From Gloeophyllum trabeum ATCC 11539 (lineage: Eukaryota > Basidiomycota > Agaricomycetes > Gloeophyllales > Gloeophyllaceae): a stretch of DNA of 64,000 nt. Made by a program: the position numbers and the translations under genes. Under the pieces are notes generated by a model. That model was given only the letters and a program-made list of their open reading frames with translations, was not told where the DNA came from and made no database searches. The DNA is taken from positions 2,234,617-2,298,616 of the forward strand of contig NW_006920412.1 in assembly GCF_000344685.1 (NCBI RefSeq), read 5' to 3'. This document shows positions 9,467 through 21,170 of this stretch, one piece after another (the stretch's first letter is position 1; each line of letters begins with the position of its first letter).

Positions 9467-12400
9467 CTTGCACGGGTGATGCAGGGTGCGGTCCCAGCAG
9501 CGGCTGCAGCAGACTACTTACCGCCATATAAAACCACAGTCCCTTGGCACTATCGGCCCATACACCGCATGAGTCTGAACACACTGAACACAAGGAAGCA
9601 GAGATAGGCTGGGAAGGGCCCAAAAATATAGTTCTTATCTTTCGGCGCAGGCCAGAAGCAGGCGTAAATTTGCGAGCCTTCAGAACATGCCGTAGTCAGT
9701 AATAAACAGGACGGTGCAAGAGTACATTTCTTGAGCAACTTGGAATGCCGCAGACGGCAAGTAAGAGATGTGCGGCAGGAGCGTTGCAGATAAGATAAGA
9801 TGCGGTAGGAAAACAATCAGGGAAGCCTCACGGGTAACAGCAGAAGGCCAGGGTTAGGTCAGAGCTGAGTAAGCCGATGTTCAGGCCTGACAGGAACAGA
9901 CCAGTGGGTTCGATATAGGCGCTGCACGGAAACACCTGATAGCAACAAAGCAGGCCGGGCCAAAGTGCAACATCTGCAGTAGCACGCTAGTACAGTTCCA
10001 GGGTGGCGCAACCGGTCCGCTCTGGCGATATGGGTGGTAGAGTGGAGAATCCCTGGCTTCGCGCCCGGAACTCCGATGGACTCTAGCCTGGAGCCAAATA
10101 GCAAGCGCTACTCTCCACGCGAGCTGATTGCGTATACTCAGTCCTCCAGTGCCCGAAGAGAGCGTGGATCTACATAAGTCATGAGATGGCCTTGGGAGAG
10201 TGACGTGAAGACTGTAGCGCATACACTCGGATATGACGGATCGCGTTCATCCTTGATGAAAATAGGAACAGGAAGCCTCCGGGTGGGCAGTCAGATGTCC
10301 TGATGCAAGCTGGAGTAATATCGCAAGTCCATCATGATTCGGTACACTGTCTCCAGCAGAGCTGGGTAACTGCGGCCAGCTCGGAGTCCTCTAGAGTAGA
10401 CAGTGGACGAGTTGCGATTACGATAGGTATGGTCGGAGCTACTTGAGTAGCCGTCGACACGCTGAACATGACCCCATGGAGGTGGGGTTACGATTGAAGC
10501 AATTAGGGTTGGCATATCCGTGGTCAGCGCTACCGCATCTTACGCCATCGATACCGTTGGACTTGGCTCGTGTTTCCAGGACGAATGAATAGACTGCGCA
10601 ACATAGCCACCCATACGGATCTTGAAGAGGTAGAATCGCGGCGTCTGCCACCCTGTGACGTCTGAGTAGGATAATCCCACCGGATTGTTGAGAGTATTGG
10701 CAGGATATGGGAAAGATCTACCAAGCTTCGGTGTGGGAGTCAGTGCGACAGAGACAGTGACGTGAACTGTAAAGGCATCTTGACACCGAAGTCCCTTCGT
10801 GTTCGTCAAGTATATCGAATAGGACGTAGAAGTTGCCGGGATATCACGACAGAGAGCTGCGAGGCGCAGTGCATATCGCTGCTTGGCTCAGACTGCAGCG
10901 CGCGGCGTACGGAGGGGCAATCTGTTCGCAATCGCCAGTCAAGTACTTTGACGATGGTCACGACTCTTCAGGAGATGAAAAGGCGTTCTTGCAATCGCTG
11001 AGTGGGCCCGGATTTCGGATCTTGGTCGAAGATCATGCATGGCTATTGCGTATTCGGTGGGGATGAAATCGTAAGGTATGTCCGACAGATCTCAGATAGG
11101 ATATGCAACGCCCATGACACAACGGCAGGCGTGCAGAAAACGCAACTCACCCATTTCAAGGCGACACGTCAGCGGTTGCGCAAGGACCGGAAGTAGACAG
11201 GGTAAATTGGGAACGCTGGGAGACGTTCAGTATGCCTTGGACGTGAATTACCCCGCGTTCTCCGTCCATCGTTCCGTCCCTTATTGACATCTCCGATCCG
11301 AACGATTGGCGTGGTACGGCAGACCATGCGAACGAAAGCAAGCGGTCGTGCTCGGATTGATACTGCTGATGCTCTCAGGAGGGAAGATAGGAGCATACCC
11401 GGGTGTCACGAGAGTTGAGCTGGGGACGCCTGTTAGGCACCCCCGCAAAGGAAGCGATCCTATTCCAATTACCCCGGACGAAGCCTTGTTGAGTGCTGTA
11501 AAGCTTGACATAAATGGCGAGGATCCGAGGGAGGCAGTTTCGTCAGACACGCCTTCTTGTACATAAGTGAGTCCATAAGGGTATTCAGTCTGCAAAACTT
11601 GGCTCGACAAGCTTGAATACGAGTGGATGACTTTCCGTAAGCATTTAGAGTCGTTTTCTATCCTAGATTCGACTCGAAATGCATCAGCCGAGATGCCGCC
11701 TTGTCACGCTCGCCAATTTTGATGGTGGTCGTCGAGTTGAAGCTGTCTGCAAACTTTATTTTGTCAAGGGGGTCCGACCCCCCTCTTCAGACTCGCGCTC
11801 GCCTCTAAAGGCTCGCTTAGCCTCGGTTAACGTTCGCGTATCATGCCATTATATACCAGTGCCTTCCGTGTTTAGCCACTTTCCTTCCTTACATAGTAAG
11901 CCGCCATCAATAGCGTGACTGAGGGCTTGTGGCGTTACGGATAGGAGAAACACCTCTATCCTGTCTATCGGCCGTGCGAATGACCGTGACAAGGCACTGT
12001 GATGGCGTTTAGGACGGCGAAATCTAGGATTTTTCCTTACGGAAAGTCATCCAGTATAAGTCTTGGTCGCCCACGGTCGTCATAATATCTTGCGCTCATG
12101 CGATACCGGTCGATTTGATCCAACGCATACGCCGACGAAAGAAAAAAAAATAAGTCGGTATGGTACCAGAGCAATACCAGGTCACAAGGCAGGGAGTCGA
12201 TCAGCGTTCAATAGAGCAGAATCACCGGCCTTCAAAGCAGTTCTGCCCGTTTCGGGAAGGTGGAGTCCAGAGGTGTTGATGCCGTCCACGTGTTTCTTCA
12301 ACGCCGTGCCTTCTCGGCTAGTCGCGTACAGAGTCTGTTGTCCCGAGTTTGATCTCGTTTCGTTCGGACAGTCCGGTCCCTTGCGCCCCTGCTCTTGACC

Positions 12401-14041
12401 ACTGATCGCCTGCGACCCATGACCTCTTGAATCACGCCCGTGCCTGCGTACAGCGTCCGCCGCCTTCACTAGGATGGATCGTCTTCACGTACTCCGTTGT
12501 TAGAGGCAATCCGAGACCCTTGACTTTGAGAGCGAATGCCGTTACTGTACCATCGGTGAGTCCTTTGACCGCGTTTCAATTGACTGAACTGCTTACCTGG
12601 CCGCTGCATATTGTCCTCAAACTCTATAGGACTGAATCCAAAACCAACTCGAAACCTTGAAGGCATTTGTATTTTACCGCCTCCGAGTCCGCAGTGCTCT
12701 GTCGGCCGACTTGAAGCAGTGTCGGATACTGCATGTGTTCGCGAAGGCAGTGAGAACGGTTAGGTCTTTGCACATGTCACCTGCTCTCCTGCTTTGCCTC
12801 GCCAAGGCGCGGACCGACTGGACGAGCGGACCACGGCCAGAGTCGGGATTTCATATCGGTGGCCCGAGGGTGTCAAACTTCGACGGGCTACACACTCGGA
12901 CGTAAGAAACAATCAGTGCTGAAATAGTAAGTGGTCCCAATGAGACGGGCTGGACAATAATCCTATTCTACTCTATCTTGTCCGTTTTCCGACGAAGCTC
13001 TATTTCCTGATTACCCGTTCCTGGTGGACCTGTTCCGTGCCAGACGCTCGCATCCCCATATGCTCCGTCGAGCTATGAATGCCTGCGATCCTAGATCACG
13101 GAATATTGAGTGCCTGATACGTTGTCTGGAAATATGCATGTCTCATGATTTCACCCAGTGCGCAATGAGTGCGGGTACCAGCGGGGAAAGGCCGGACCGC
13201 CAGATGTGTAAGCTGGACCCATATATCTCGCTGGGAACATTGAAAGAAGAGTCCGGACAGCATCAGGCCACGTTGACTGCTGTTTCTCCTATCTATCAAG
13301 ACGGGCTTCCTTCATCTTCCTTGCAGTAACCTAAATAGAAGACTACAGCGCCCATGCCGGATCTTGTGCGTTGAAGCTTATCCTCTTGCGCCTAAGAAGC
13401 CGTGGCTTGCGAGCCTGTGACTTCGGGGGTGTAGGAGCATTTGGGACTTGTGATGTTCGGGGCATCGTATCTTGTATACACTTCAGCTCCACTAGTGCGT
13501 GCTTCTCACTATTTCCTCTTCCGGGGGCAGATCTACGTGCTGGTGGCGAACAAGTGGATTGAGATTTGATTGCAACCCTTTACGTTGTGCGGAGCGTGGC
13601 AATTGTTTTCCTACGATGCCAGACGAGCAGCAAGTCATCTGCCACAAGTCGGCTTCCCGGTATGCTGTTTCTACCCTCGGTTACAGGGTAGCACGATCGC
13701 GGGGCGCTGATTTCCTTCTATACCTTATGTAACGATCTATGGCGGGGAAGGGACCAGTAAAATGTCAAGAAAGACATGCGGAGAAGGGGTGCAACATTCC
13801 GAGGTCCTCCGTTGGACTGCTGTAATTAGGTTTCATGCTAGACACCCTGAATTCGTCAGAACCGCGGCTGTTTCCCGGAACAATCATTCTTGAGCGGGAG
13901 GTCGCGAAACTATAAGAGGTGATACAAAATGTACTGCTATAGCCAGATCCTATAGCCCTGACCGGCACCGGAGCCATACAAAAGGCCGACCTTACCTGCA
14001 CTTCTGTCTCACCTCCTCGACAAGTCCCCCGCCTGCCCACC
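9467..14041. other. Gene-poor region, 4.6 kb
   Basis: I can support no complete gene here. Several short open stretches look weakly coding but match no family I know: minus strand 10540-10809 (contains LGRSFPYPANTLNNPVG and GWQTPRFYLFKIRMGGYVA), plus strand 10900-11066, minus strand 11281-11610 (Ser-rich), and plus strand 12182-12398. None has a convincing start, intron pattern and stop together, so they may be decayed gene fragments. One MITE-like element lies inside at 11624-12053. The rest shows no repeat or RNA gene that I can see. Confidence 0.5.
11624..12053. mobile_element. 430-bp MITE-like element with perfect 18-bp terminal inverted repeats
   Basis: The first 18 bases, TGGATGACTTTCCGTAAG (11624-11641), are the exact reverse complement of the last 18 (12036-12053). 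A second, inner match ATCCTAGATT at 11660-11669 is the exact reverse complement of 12021-12030, so the inverted repeat continues with a spacer of unequal length. Inside is a near-perfect GC palindrome (GGGGGTCCGACCCCC, 11768-11782). There is no coding capacity for a transposase. The flanks do not show a clear target-site duplication (left AATACGAG, right GTATAAGT), so superfamily assignment is not possible. This fits a non-autonomous DNA transposon (MITE). Confidence 0.65.
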
Positions 14042-14455
14042 ATGTCGCACCCCGTCCTCGCCTCCTTCGACCCCTTCGCTGTCCACCCATTCACCAGCAA
14101 CAAGGGTCTCGCCCCCAAGCCACCGCAGCCGTCGGGCTACCCTGCCCCCATCCCGACGCCGTCGATGCTCGTCCCATCAGCAGCAGCACCCGTGTCGCCC
14201 TCCTCGTCGCCCCCCTCGTCCCAGACCACAGTCCACGCGCCCAGACCGCGCCGCGCCAATAGCCCCGGGTCATCTGGCTCGTCCACCCTGCGCCAGCAGC
14301 CCATCTTCGTCCCGTTCCGTCCGGAGCGTTCATCACCAGACCTAGGAGACATACTCCTCAAGAAAAAACCCGTGCATGGCTTTAGCTTCGGCTCGGAGCC
14401 GTCGACGCCGCCAACGATGTCGATGAAGAGCAGTGACGCAAAGGCGAAGCACTGA
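14042..14455 (+). CDS. Unknown 137-residue Ser/Pro-rich protein
   Basis: This is a single-exon frame with a strong start context (CCACCATGTCG) and highly biased GC-rich codons, unlike the flanking DNA. The protein begins MSHPVLASFDPFAVHPFTS, has a Pro/Ser/Ala-rich middle (residues about 20-85), then a more ordered stretch QPIFVPFRPERSSPDLGDIL and KKKPVHGFSFGSEPSTPP. It has no signal peptide, membrane segment or known domain and is probably mostly disordered. I recall similar short proteins in agaricomycetes, but none with a known function. It stands alone, 456 nt upstream of the NTAQ1-type gene on the same strand. The strong codon bias suggests good expression. Confidence 0.7.
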   Translation: MSHPVLASFDPFAVHPFTSNKGLAPKPPQPSGYPAPIPTPSMLVPSAAAPVSPSSSPPSSQTTVHAPRPRRANSPGSSGSSTLRQQPIFVPFRPERSSPDLGDILLKKKPVHGFSFGSEPSTPPTMSMKSSDAKAKH

Positions 14456-14910
14456 GTCGGGCGCATGTGATTCCCTTGGTATACCCGCGCGATGACATCG
14501 TGAGTTCCAGTCTCTTCCGTTCTTATCGTCTCCATAGATGTTGATCCAGTCTTGTCCTTTCAGAGCCATCGCCACCACTTAATGACGGAAATGAAGTCGA
14601 AGAAGCAAGAAGATCGTCTATGCTCCAAATTGGAGCAAGCTTATGTCGCAAGAGTGCGGGGCGACGCGGGGATCCGGAGAGATGGATGTCAAAATGAACT
14701 CAGTCCGCTGAGTGTTCAGAAGTGGCAAAAACTGTACTTGTATGGCATGTCGGATTCACATTCTTGGGACTTTTTTGCATGATGCATCGTATACCTTATC
14801 CTCACTGTTTTGCTGTTCCCACATCCCCGTCTTCATGTTCTGCTTACCATTCCCCGATAGCGTACGCACCTTAACACTGTACCATCACCTTCTATCGCCC
14901 TAATCATAAT

Positions 14911-16003
14911 ATGTATATGCCTACGTCAGGCCTGCCTCGACCTCCTCGACCACCGGCACTGCCTTGTGATAGCGTGTATACGCGCTGCTATTGCGAAGAG
15001 AACATATACTTGCTTGCAGCAAACTTTGAAGGACGTAACGATGTTAAAGATAGATGGGAAACGTTCGTGATTTTCATCTCGAATCCAAGGAAGACGGTGC
15101 GCACTGAATACATCCTGAGAGCGCGTCTCGCCAAGCCCTAACGCCCTGCAATCTCATAGGTAGCGCTGTGGAACCAGACTGCTCGCGAGGGAATAGTGGT
15201 ATGGGACTACCACGTCATTCTCGTCCTTCGGCCTCGTCCTGCCAAGATAGATCGTATGGATCGGAGCCACGATGAAGAGGATGCTGCATCATGGGTTTAT
15301 GATTTCGATACGCAGCTCCCCAGACCATGCACAGCGAAAGGCATGGACTCTCGTGTTCCACAAGGATGAGACCCTAAAGCGCACGTTAGACTATATCGCA
15401 GGAACATTCCCTTCGGGCGACGAGCTCCCCACAGAATACCAAAGGTACGAGAACACCATGGAATGTTTGACTTAGTGCATGCCATATCTGATCGAACGAC
15501 CCGATCCAGTCTCTTCCGAGTCATACCTGCCCAAACGTACCTAGATAATTTTGCGTCCGACCGCTCGCACATGGTAAGTAGACTTTCCCCCACCCCCGCA
15601 AGCATCAGCTTCCCCGCCTGAGAAGTTCTCAGTATCTCATCTGCATGCATTTCAACAGCTCCGAGTTCAGCTCGGCGATGATCATGATCAGGGCTATGAC
15701 ACCTTGCAAGAATCCAGCGGACATGACGGGGACGCAGGTCCAGACCGTGATTTGGAATATGAGAACGCTCGAAGGCCATTAGCCGAAGCTCTGCCACAAT
15801 ATGTCTCCCCTCCGCCGGAATATGCCCCTATATGCGGTCCGCTCGCAAAGCAGAAGGGCCTGAAGACTAATCTGATGGACTCCTTTGTCCGCATGAGCAT
15901 AGAGAACGTACCCGACGACCATGGAGATGATGCCCGAAGAGCAGAGACATACGGTTCAGTACTTGGTGTACGGGACTTCGTGAGGTGGTGTGAAAGCAGG
16001 TGA
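14911..16003 (+). CDS. NTAQ1: Protein N-terminal glutamine amidohydrolase
   Basis: NTAQ1 deamidates N-terminal Gln to Glu, feeding the Arg/N-degron pathway. The family's signature pieces appear in order: YCEENIYLL (catalytic Cys), FVIFISNPRKT, VVWDYHVILV (catalytic His), WVYDFDTQLPRPC (catalytic Asp), FRVIPAQTYLDNFASDRSHM and a C-terminal PPPEYAPICG. Inferred exons are 14911-15096, 15160-15352, 15390-15444, 15510-15573 and 15659-16003, giving about 280 residues, longer than the usual 200 because of a low-complexity insert before the C-terminal motif. The third exon is in frame only if a very short 37-nt intron (15353-15389, GTGTTC..GTTAG) is removed; otherwise there is a +1 frame break after LPRPCTAKG. 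The exon ends agree in phase throughout. A second in-frame ATG lies at 14917. Confidence 0.85.
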
Positions 16004-16499
16004 GAACCGTCGAAGATGGATCGCGCAACATGCAGCCACCGGGCAGGCCGCAGCGGCGTACGACCGTAACGTAGGCTGGGAAGCTAGAGGAATGGCAAGG
16101 AAAGAGTGTGGTCGAATAGGTGCCTGGCAGAGGACATGTGATGACGTCGAAGCTTCGGACTTGCGCACTGTTCCGAGGCGGCTTCCCGTACCTGCGCATG
16201 CAGTAGTCTAGCATTACCGGAGCGATGAGGGTCCGTGAATCATGCGAGACGCGATGACGTCCAGCGGGATACGTGCAGAACATGGGCCGGTATGGGCTGG
16301 TACGGACCGGGATGGACAAGGAAGGCACAATATCTGGAACCTCTGGAATAAATCGGCGGAACCATGGTCCTTTATCGGGATTTGAGGTTTCTCTGGGACG
16401 GGTCCTATGTGCATGAGCGCGTCGACATCCCGGAACAAAGCCACACAGGATGAATGGTAATGTAATATTATTAGGTGATCAGGTCTATACAACCGCGGG
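16004..16499. other. Convergent intergenic region, nothing seen
   Basis: This 496-bp stretch separates the converging 3' ends of the NTAQ1-type gene and the F-box gene. I see no gene, repeat or RNA in it. Confidence 0.6.
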
Positions 16500-18157
16500 T
16501 TAAGGTATAATGATAAGGCGGAGAGCACCTAGACTGAAATGACATTTCAGGTCGTGAAAGAAGGCGGAGGTAGGAATAAACGCACGTATAGGGACGCTGA
16601 ACGCCCGAGGGGCTTCCTGCTCGATACGCGCGTCCGTTTCATCATCTGTATCGTCTTGGTAATCCACGTCGTTTATTTTGCCTGTCGTACAACCCACACC
16701 CTAGTAAAAGGCACTTACCGCTGCTATATGAGCTCCCTTCCTCATCTTCTATGCTTGAGAGGTCCCTTAAGTCGTGATCCTCACGCAACAACCTCAAGGT
16801 TTGTATGACATCTAAAAGGTCCTGCTCCACTCTATCTTGTGCATCGGCTCGGAATTCCTCTAGTTTCTCAGCTATAAGGGTGAGTAAAGGGTCGCTCCTG
16901 TACAGCAGAAAGTCTCGGAACCAGTCCTGTGACACGGGGTGTCGCGGACTGGGCATCCAGAGACCCCAGCGGTGGCGGCGCCAGGCAACATTGGCTGAGA
17001 ACCAGGATCATTACTTGACAACCCTGACTTCAGGTTCACCGTACTCACTGGTGAATGAGCACATGGTCAGCGTTGGGCAGGCTTTGCCCAGGTCGTTTGC
17101 GAGCCGGTAGTCCTCGTTCATAGTGTCGAGGGTCGGCTCGTCGTCCAAGTCGTGGCCGACGTGAGCAAGCGAAATACCCTGCAGCCGCTTGAACCCGGGA
17201 AGCACGTCTTTCAGAGTGTCGACAAACGCCTGGAACGTCATGACTCTAACCACGGGCTTCGCGCAAAATGCAACAGGCCGCGTACCTCATATGCACCATC
17301 AGGAGATATCTGGATGAATGCATTATTTACAACGTGGAAGAACTGAATTTCGCGTAAATGTGTCGCGACTGAATGCAGGATATCGGAAGACCAGAATCGA
17401 AGTGATGTAGTGAAGGCTACGATTGGCTTCGGCGAGCGTGCCAATGCTTGCAAAACATCATCCATATGGGCGGCATCTGCTCTCTCCCATAAGATGTTAA
17501 CATACTCGACCGGAGAAGTTGGGACAATGACCGGGAACGTCGAACTGCGCGATGTCAAAGTGGACAGCGCCGGCAAGGTGATGGGGGTGAGTGCAGGTGG
17601 GACTACATGGTACGAAGGATCAAGAGCGATGCGTAGGTGCCTTATGCTGGGATGGCGACGCAAGAAAGCAACAGCTTCCGGATCAAGATTCAGATAGGCA
17701 AATGTCTCCAGGTCAGGGAAGGCGCACTTCCGCAGCAGAAGACCGTACTCGTGACGCTCGCTGGAGATAGCAAGGGACGTAACATTCGAGCAACGGCACA
17801 GAGCATTCTGTAAAAGATCATAGAAAGATTTGAAGCGCATATTTGGGCCCCTGTGACCACAAAAGATAAAACATGCTTACATATGGGAGACGATCTTCAG
17901 AGCACTCACATCGAGGTTACAGACAGCCTCTTGACAGACTGTGCGGCGAGAGGACTGCTTATAAGTGATCTGCATGCTTTGACCAAGACATCAGGCGACT
18001 TGAGATCCAAGTTACGATACACGCGACGCGTCGAGACGGCGTTTAACAGCTTGGACACTTGGGCGAGAGCCAAGCAGTCGCTAAGATGCGTTTCCTCTAT
18101 TACGCCCTGGACGAGCTCCACAGGCAGGTCGCCAAATCCTGCGCCTATCCAGCCCAT
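16500..18157 (-). CDS. F-box protein
   Basis: F-box proteins are substrate receptors of SCF ubiquitin ligases. The ATG at 18157 puts an F-box close to the N-terminus: FGDLPVELVQGVIEETHLSD, then CLALAQVSKLLNAVSTRRVY. An in-frame ATG at 18307 would add a basic 50-residue leader and leave only 64 bp to the divergent BTB gene, so I prefer 18157. The middle (LLRKCAFPDLETFAYLNLDP, HPSIRHLRIALDPS) is typical of the degenerate leucine-rich part of basidiomycete F-box proteins. The C-terminal exons carry WRRHRWGLWMPSP and LIAEKLEEFRADAQDRVEQD. Two apparent in-frame stops (TAA TGA at 17008-17013) fall inside a 54-nt intron (16995-17048, GTGAGT..CTCAG), which keeps the frame. The 3' exon ends at 16500. 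The target is unknown. Confidence 0.75.
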
Positions 18158-18371
18158 GGCCGAAGACCTGTCCGCCGTCCGCGAAGCGGGAGACAAAGCT
18201 GTAGACGGAGAAGGTGGTGAGCGTATACGGCAACTGTGACGGCAGCTTTCGAACCTGCGTGACCTTTGGCGCCTCTCCAATTGTCGCCCGACTTCATTTC
18301 CCCGCACTTGTTCCAGTCCATGCCATCCTCACAAAATTACTTGTAATACCTAGTGCTTTCTCTAGTACATC

Positions 18372-19774
18372 ATGAACACCGCTCTCTCGCCCCAGCCGTC
18401 CGCGCCGCCGTCCGTCAATGGCCACGCCGGCCTCGCCAACGGACCATATCACGATTCAAACGGAGACTCCGCGGGTTCCACGTCCTTTGACACCCAGCCT
18501 ATGAATGGGTATTCACAACAGTGCGTGTCTGGTAGTCTTGTCGGATGGGCAGCTGTGCGCTGTGCGAGGAGACGCTCATCGGGGATATGACAGAAATCCC
18601 TTCCAAGCACACAACGATGAAATAATACGGCACCTATACCATTCCGGGTTCCAATCTGGCGTGCGTGTTCTGCTTCACAAATCACCATGCGACGCATACT
18701 GACGATCTTTTCCTCTAGAACTATGCCGACACGTTCCTAGTCGGTATACTGAGATAGACTTCTGTATCAAATCTGACTCGAGTTTTCTTCAGCACGTTGG
18801 CGGGCATGTCTACCGACTACACGCCATTATACTATCAAGATCACCCTACTTGGCGCATCTCATGTCGACATCACCTCAGACAACTCCACACGCAATCTAC
18901 GTTAATCTAGAACACGAGCCTGAAGTGACTCAAGAGGTGAGCCACACGCCCTTAGGCCCGTTGAAATCTCTTGAGACGGTCATTGACATTCCTGCTGCTC
19001 AGGGTTTCGCGATAGGTGTGAAAGAGCCGCAGACAGTCATAAATCCTGATCGTACTTACATGCTCTCGTCTAGCTCTCGGCTACCTCTATTCTTCTGTTT
19101 CCCTCGATCTAATTCGACCAGAAAACGCGCGGGGTGTCCTTGCCGCCGGTTGCTTACTCGGGGGTATGGACGACCTTTGCTCATATGCCTACGAGGTCTG
19201 TCGACAATCCATCACCGTTGACACCATAAACGACTGGGTCAGTTTCGTCGACACTATGCCTTCACCCTCGGTGTCTGGCGTGTCCACACCTGTGGACATA
19301 CCTCCTCCCGCCTCAATATTCGGACTGTACGCGCAGAGGTTACGTGAAGACGTCTTCAACTTCCTTGTCGTAACCCTGCCGAACACTCTTGGCATCAGTG
19401 CCACAAGCTCGCCCACCCAAGCGGACCAGAGCAAGACGGGCCGGGATACACTGCTGCACATATTCTCCCGTGTCCCCTTTGATCTGTTCAAGGCTGCTGT
19501 CGAAGCTCCGCAATTCCAGATTGGTGAGACGGTCCTGGCAAAATCGGAGCAAGGATCACACTGACATGGTAATTGTGGCCTAGGATCCGACCAAGCGAGA
19601 TTTAAGTTCGCTAAAGAAGCCATTGATCTGAGGAAACGGGGTGTTGCTCGTGGATCCGGAGCAGAAGAGACGGTAGTTCTTGCTTTCGGGGCCAGCCCTG
19701 CGGGTGGAAGTACAGTTCACGTCACCCGGAAAATGCGCAAGCGCCCCCTCTGGAAGGTGAACTCCCCATCTTGA
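18372..19774 (+). CDS. BTB/POZ domain protein
   Basis: Seven exons join without a stop into 344 residues: 18372-18520, 18594-18660, 18719-18739, 18793-18936, 19003-19015, 19074-19523 and 19584-19774. After a disordered N-terminus comes a BTB-like segment: DEIIRHLYHSGFQSGNYADT, RLHAIILSRSPYLAHLMS, then ALGYLYSS and VLAAGCLLGGMDDLCSYAYE. BTB domains mediate dimerisation and often act as Cullin-3 adaptors. The C-terminus is distinctive: QARFKFAKEAIDLRKRG and VHVTRKMRKRPLWKV, a basic ending I recall as conserved in fungal homologues. The fifth exon is only 13 nt (codes G-F-A-I plus one base), flanked by 66-nt and 58-nt introns; skipping it would break the frame. The gene is divergent from the F-box gene with 214 bp between starts. 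Confidence 0.82.
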
Positions 19775-20279
19775 AGGGCGGTCGGGATATGCTGGGTTGC
19801 GTTCGTCTATATCGTTTGTTGTCTGTTGCTACACATTGCAATTGAACAAGGCGCTCATGTGCAAGGACTGGATGAACAAATTTCCCCACGTGGTGCGGAA
19901 CCGAGAGGACGGCTGGGAAGTTACAAGGTCAGATAAGGTTCTGTCTACAACATGGCTTTTAGCACCGGAAAATGCCTGTTTTTACCTTTACGACAGCTGA
20001 ACGCCTTCGCGATCAGCAGTGGTATGTGTTCGTCTACCGTCCAGCGTAATGTGGCCTTGGGCACTTGAACGCTCTTTCTCTGCGCCACATACACTATCAT
20101 TATCAGTGCTTCTTAACAGGGTGCCCTTGTAAGCGCTCATCGATATCTGTTGCTTCCCAGGCGTGCACGAGCTAGCCCCAATCACGGGAGCGAGGCATCC
20201 TGCCGCAGAGGCCGTTACATATCAAGGACATGTTAGAGTTCGCCCATGTTTGCTTATACATGAACTGTCTTTACTGTCT
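19775..20279. other. Intergenic region, nothing seen
   Basis: This 505-bp stretch between two plus-strand genes probably holds the terminator of the BTB gene and the promoter of the DUF6593-type gene. I see no specific element in it. Confidence 0.5.
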
Positions 20280-20995
20280 ATGATGTCTCAGCCTGTCTAC
20301 AAGCTGTATTTTACCGGACGCGATGACCCACGGAACGGGTGTATCGTGATCGGTGAGGATACGAAACCCATATTCTTTCGTTTCGACACCCCAGACATCT
20401 TCATGGGCAATGCGCGTACAGCAGTATGTGATTCTGTGGAAATTTCCCTCCGAGCTGCAGCAGTCAATTGTTTGCGTAGGTCACCAAGGGGAACGGGGAT
20501 ATGGTCGCTTTCTTCGAATGGACGGGAACAAGCCATCCTGGTTCAGCCACCATCATCGGCGACCGTCAGATCCCTATGGGGCGCCTTGTTATGACCAATT
20601 TACCGTTTACGCCGCCGTAAGCACCACCCATGCACGTCCTACCTATCTGGCTGAACCCCTCTGTCGTGTACAGTGGGTCGCGAGTATTTGAATCAAGCCG
20701 TGGTGGACGGTACGCTTGGAGAAAGCCCGGCAATGGCTCAAACGCCTACGATGTACGTCGAGACCCAGTTATGTACCCTCGCAATTGACCTACGAAATGC
20801 CACAAGTTGTTAGCTCTCCACCCACAGCCGGAGGTCCAGCCTGTACCCATTGGGATTTACCGGCGCTTTGTTCAGTGGACGCCGATAGGTCCCTCATATG
20901 CTTACATGCAATACACATTCGACGACGACGTCCTATTGCTCGACTCATTGCTTGCACTGTCATTGAACCGCTGGCTTGATCTCCAGGGATTATGA
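20280..20995 (+). CDS. DUF6593-type protein (basidiomycete family)
   Basis: Four exons (20280-20423, 20480-20616, 20674-20752, 20807-20995) join in phase to 182 residues. The order MMSQPVYKLYFTGRDDPRN, then PIFFRFDTPDIF, MVAFFEWTG, RYAWRKPGNGSNAYD, and the C-terminal YTFDDDVLLLDSLLALSLN followed by RWLDL is the pattern I know from the DUF6593 family of agaricomycetes, which resembles a small beta-rich (tubby-like) fold. No signal peptide or membrane segment is visible. The role is unknown; members often occur in expanded families. The joins around 20753-20806 are the least certain, because another acceptor (CCCAG at 20763-20767) is too close to the donor to be used. Confidence 0.75.
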
Positions 20996-21170
20996 TAATT
21001 TATTACTGACATTCTCTATGTTTCGTTAGTCCCAGACATTACACGTTTAAGTAATATACCAATGTATCCCGGTTGTCCCTGCGGACTGCATAACGTTGTA
21101 CTAGACACAGGGTAGATGGAGGCAAGATCTCCGTGAAGATGACCAAAAATAAAGTCAGCAGAGTAAATGA

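Noticed and set aside
17008..17013. Two consecutive in-frame stops (TAA TGA on the minus strand) that would make the F-box gene a pseudogene
   Set aside because: They lie within a 54-nt intron (16995-17048) with a GTGAGT donor and CTCAG acceptor; removing it keeps the frame and gives MCSFTTNVAWRRHRWGLW.
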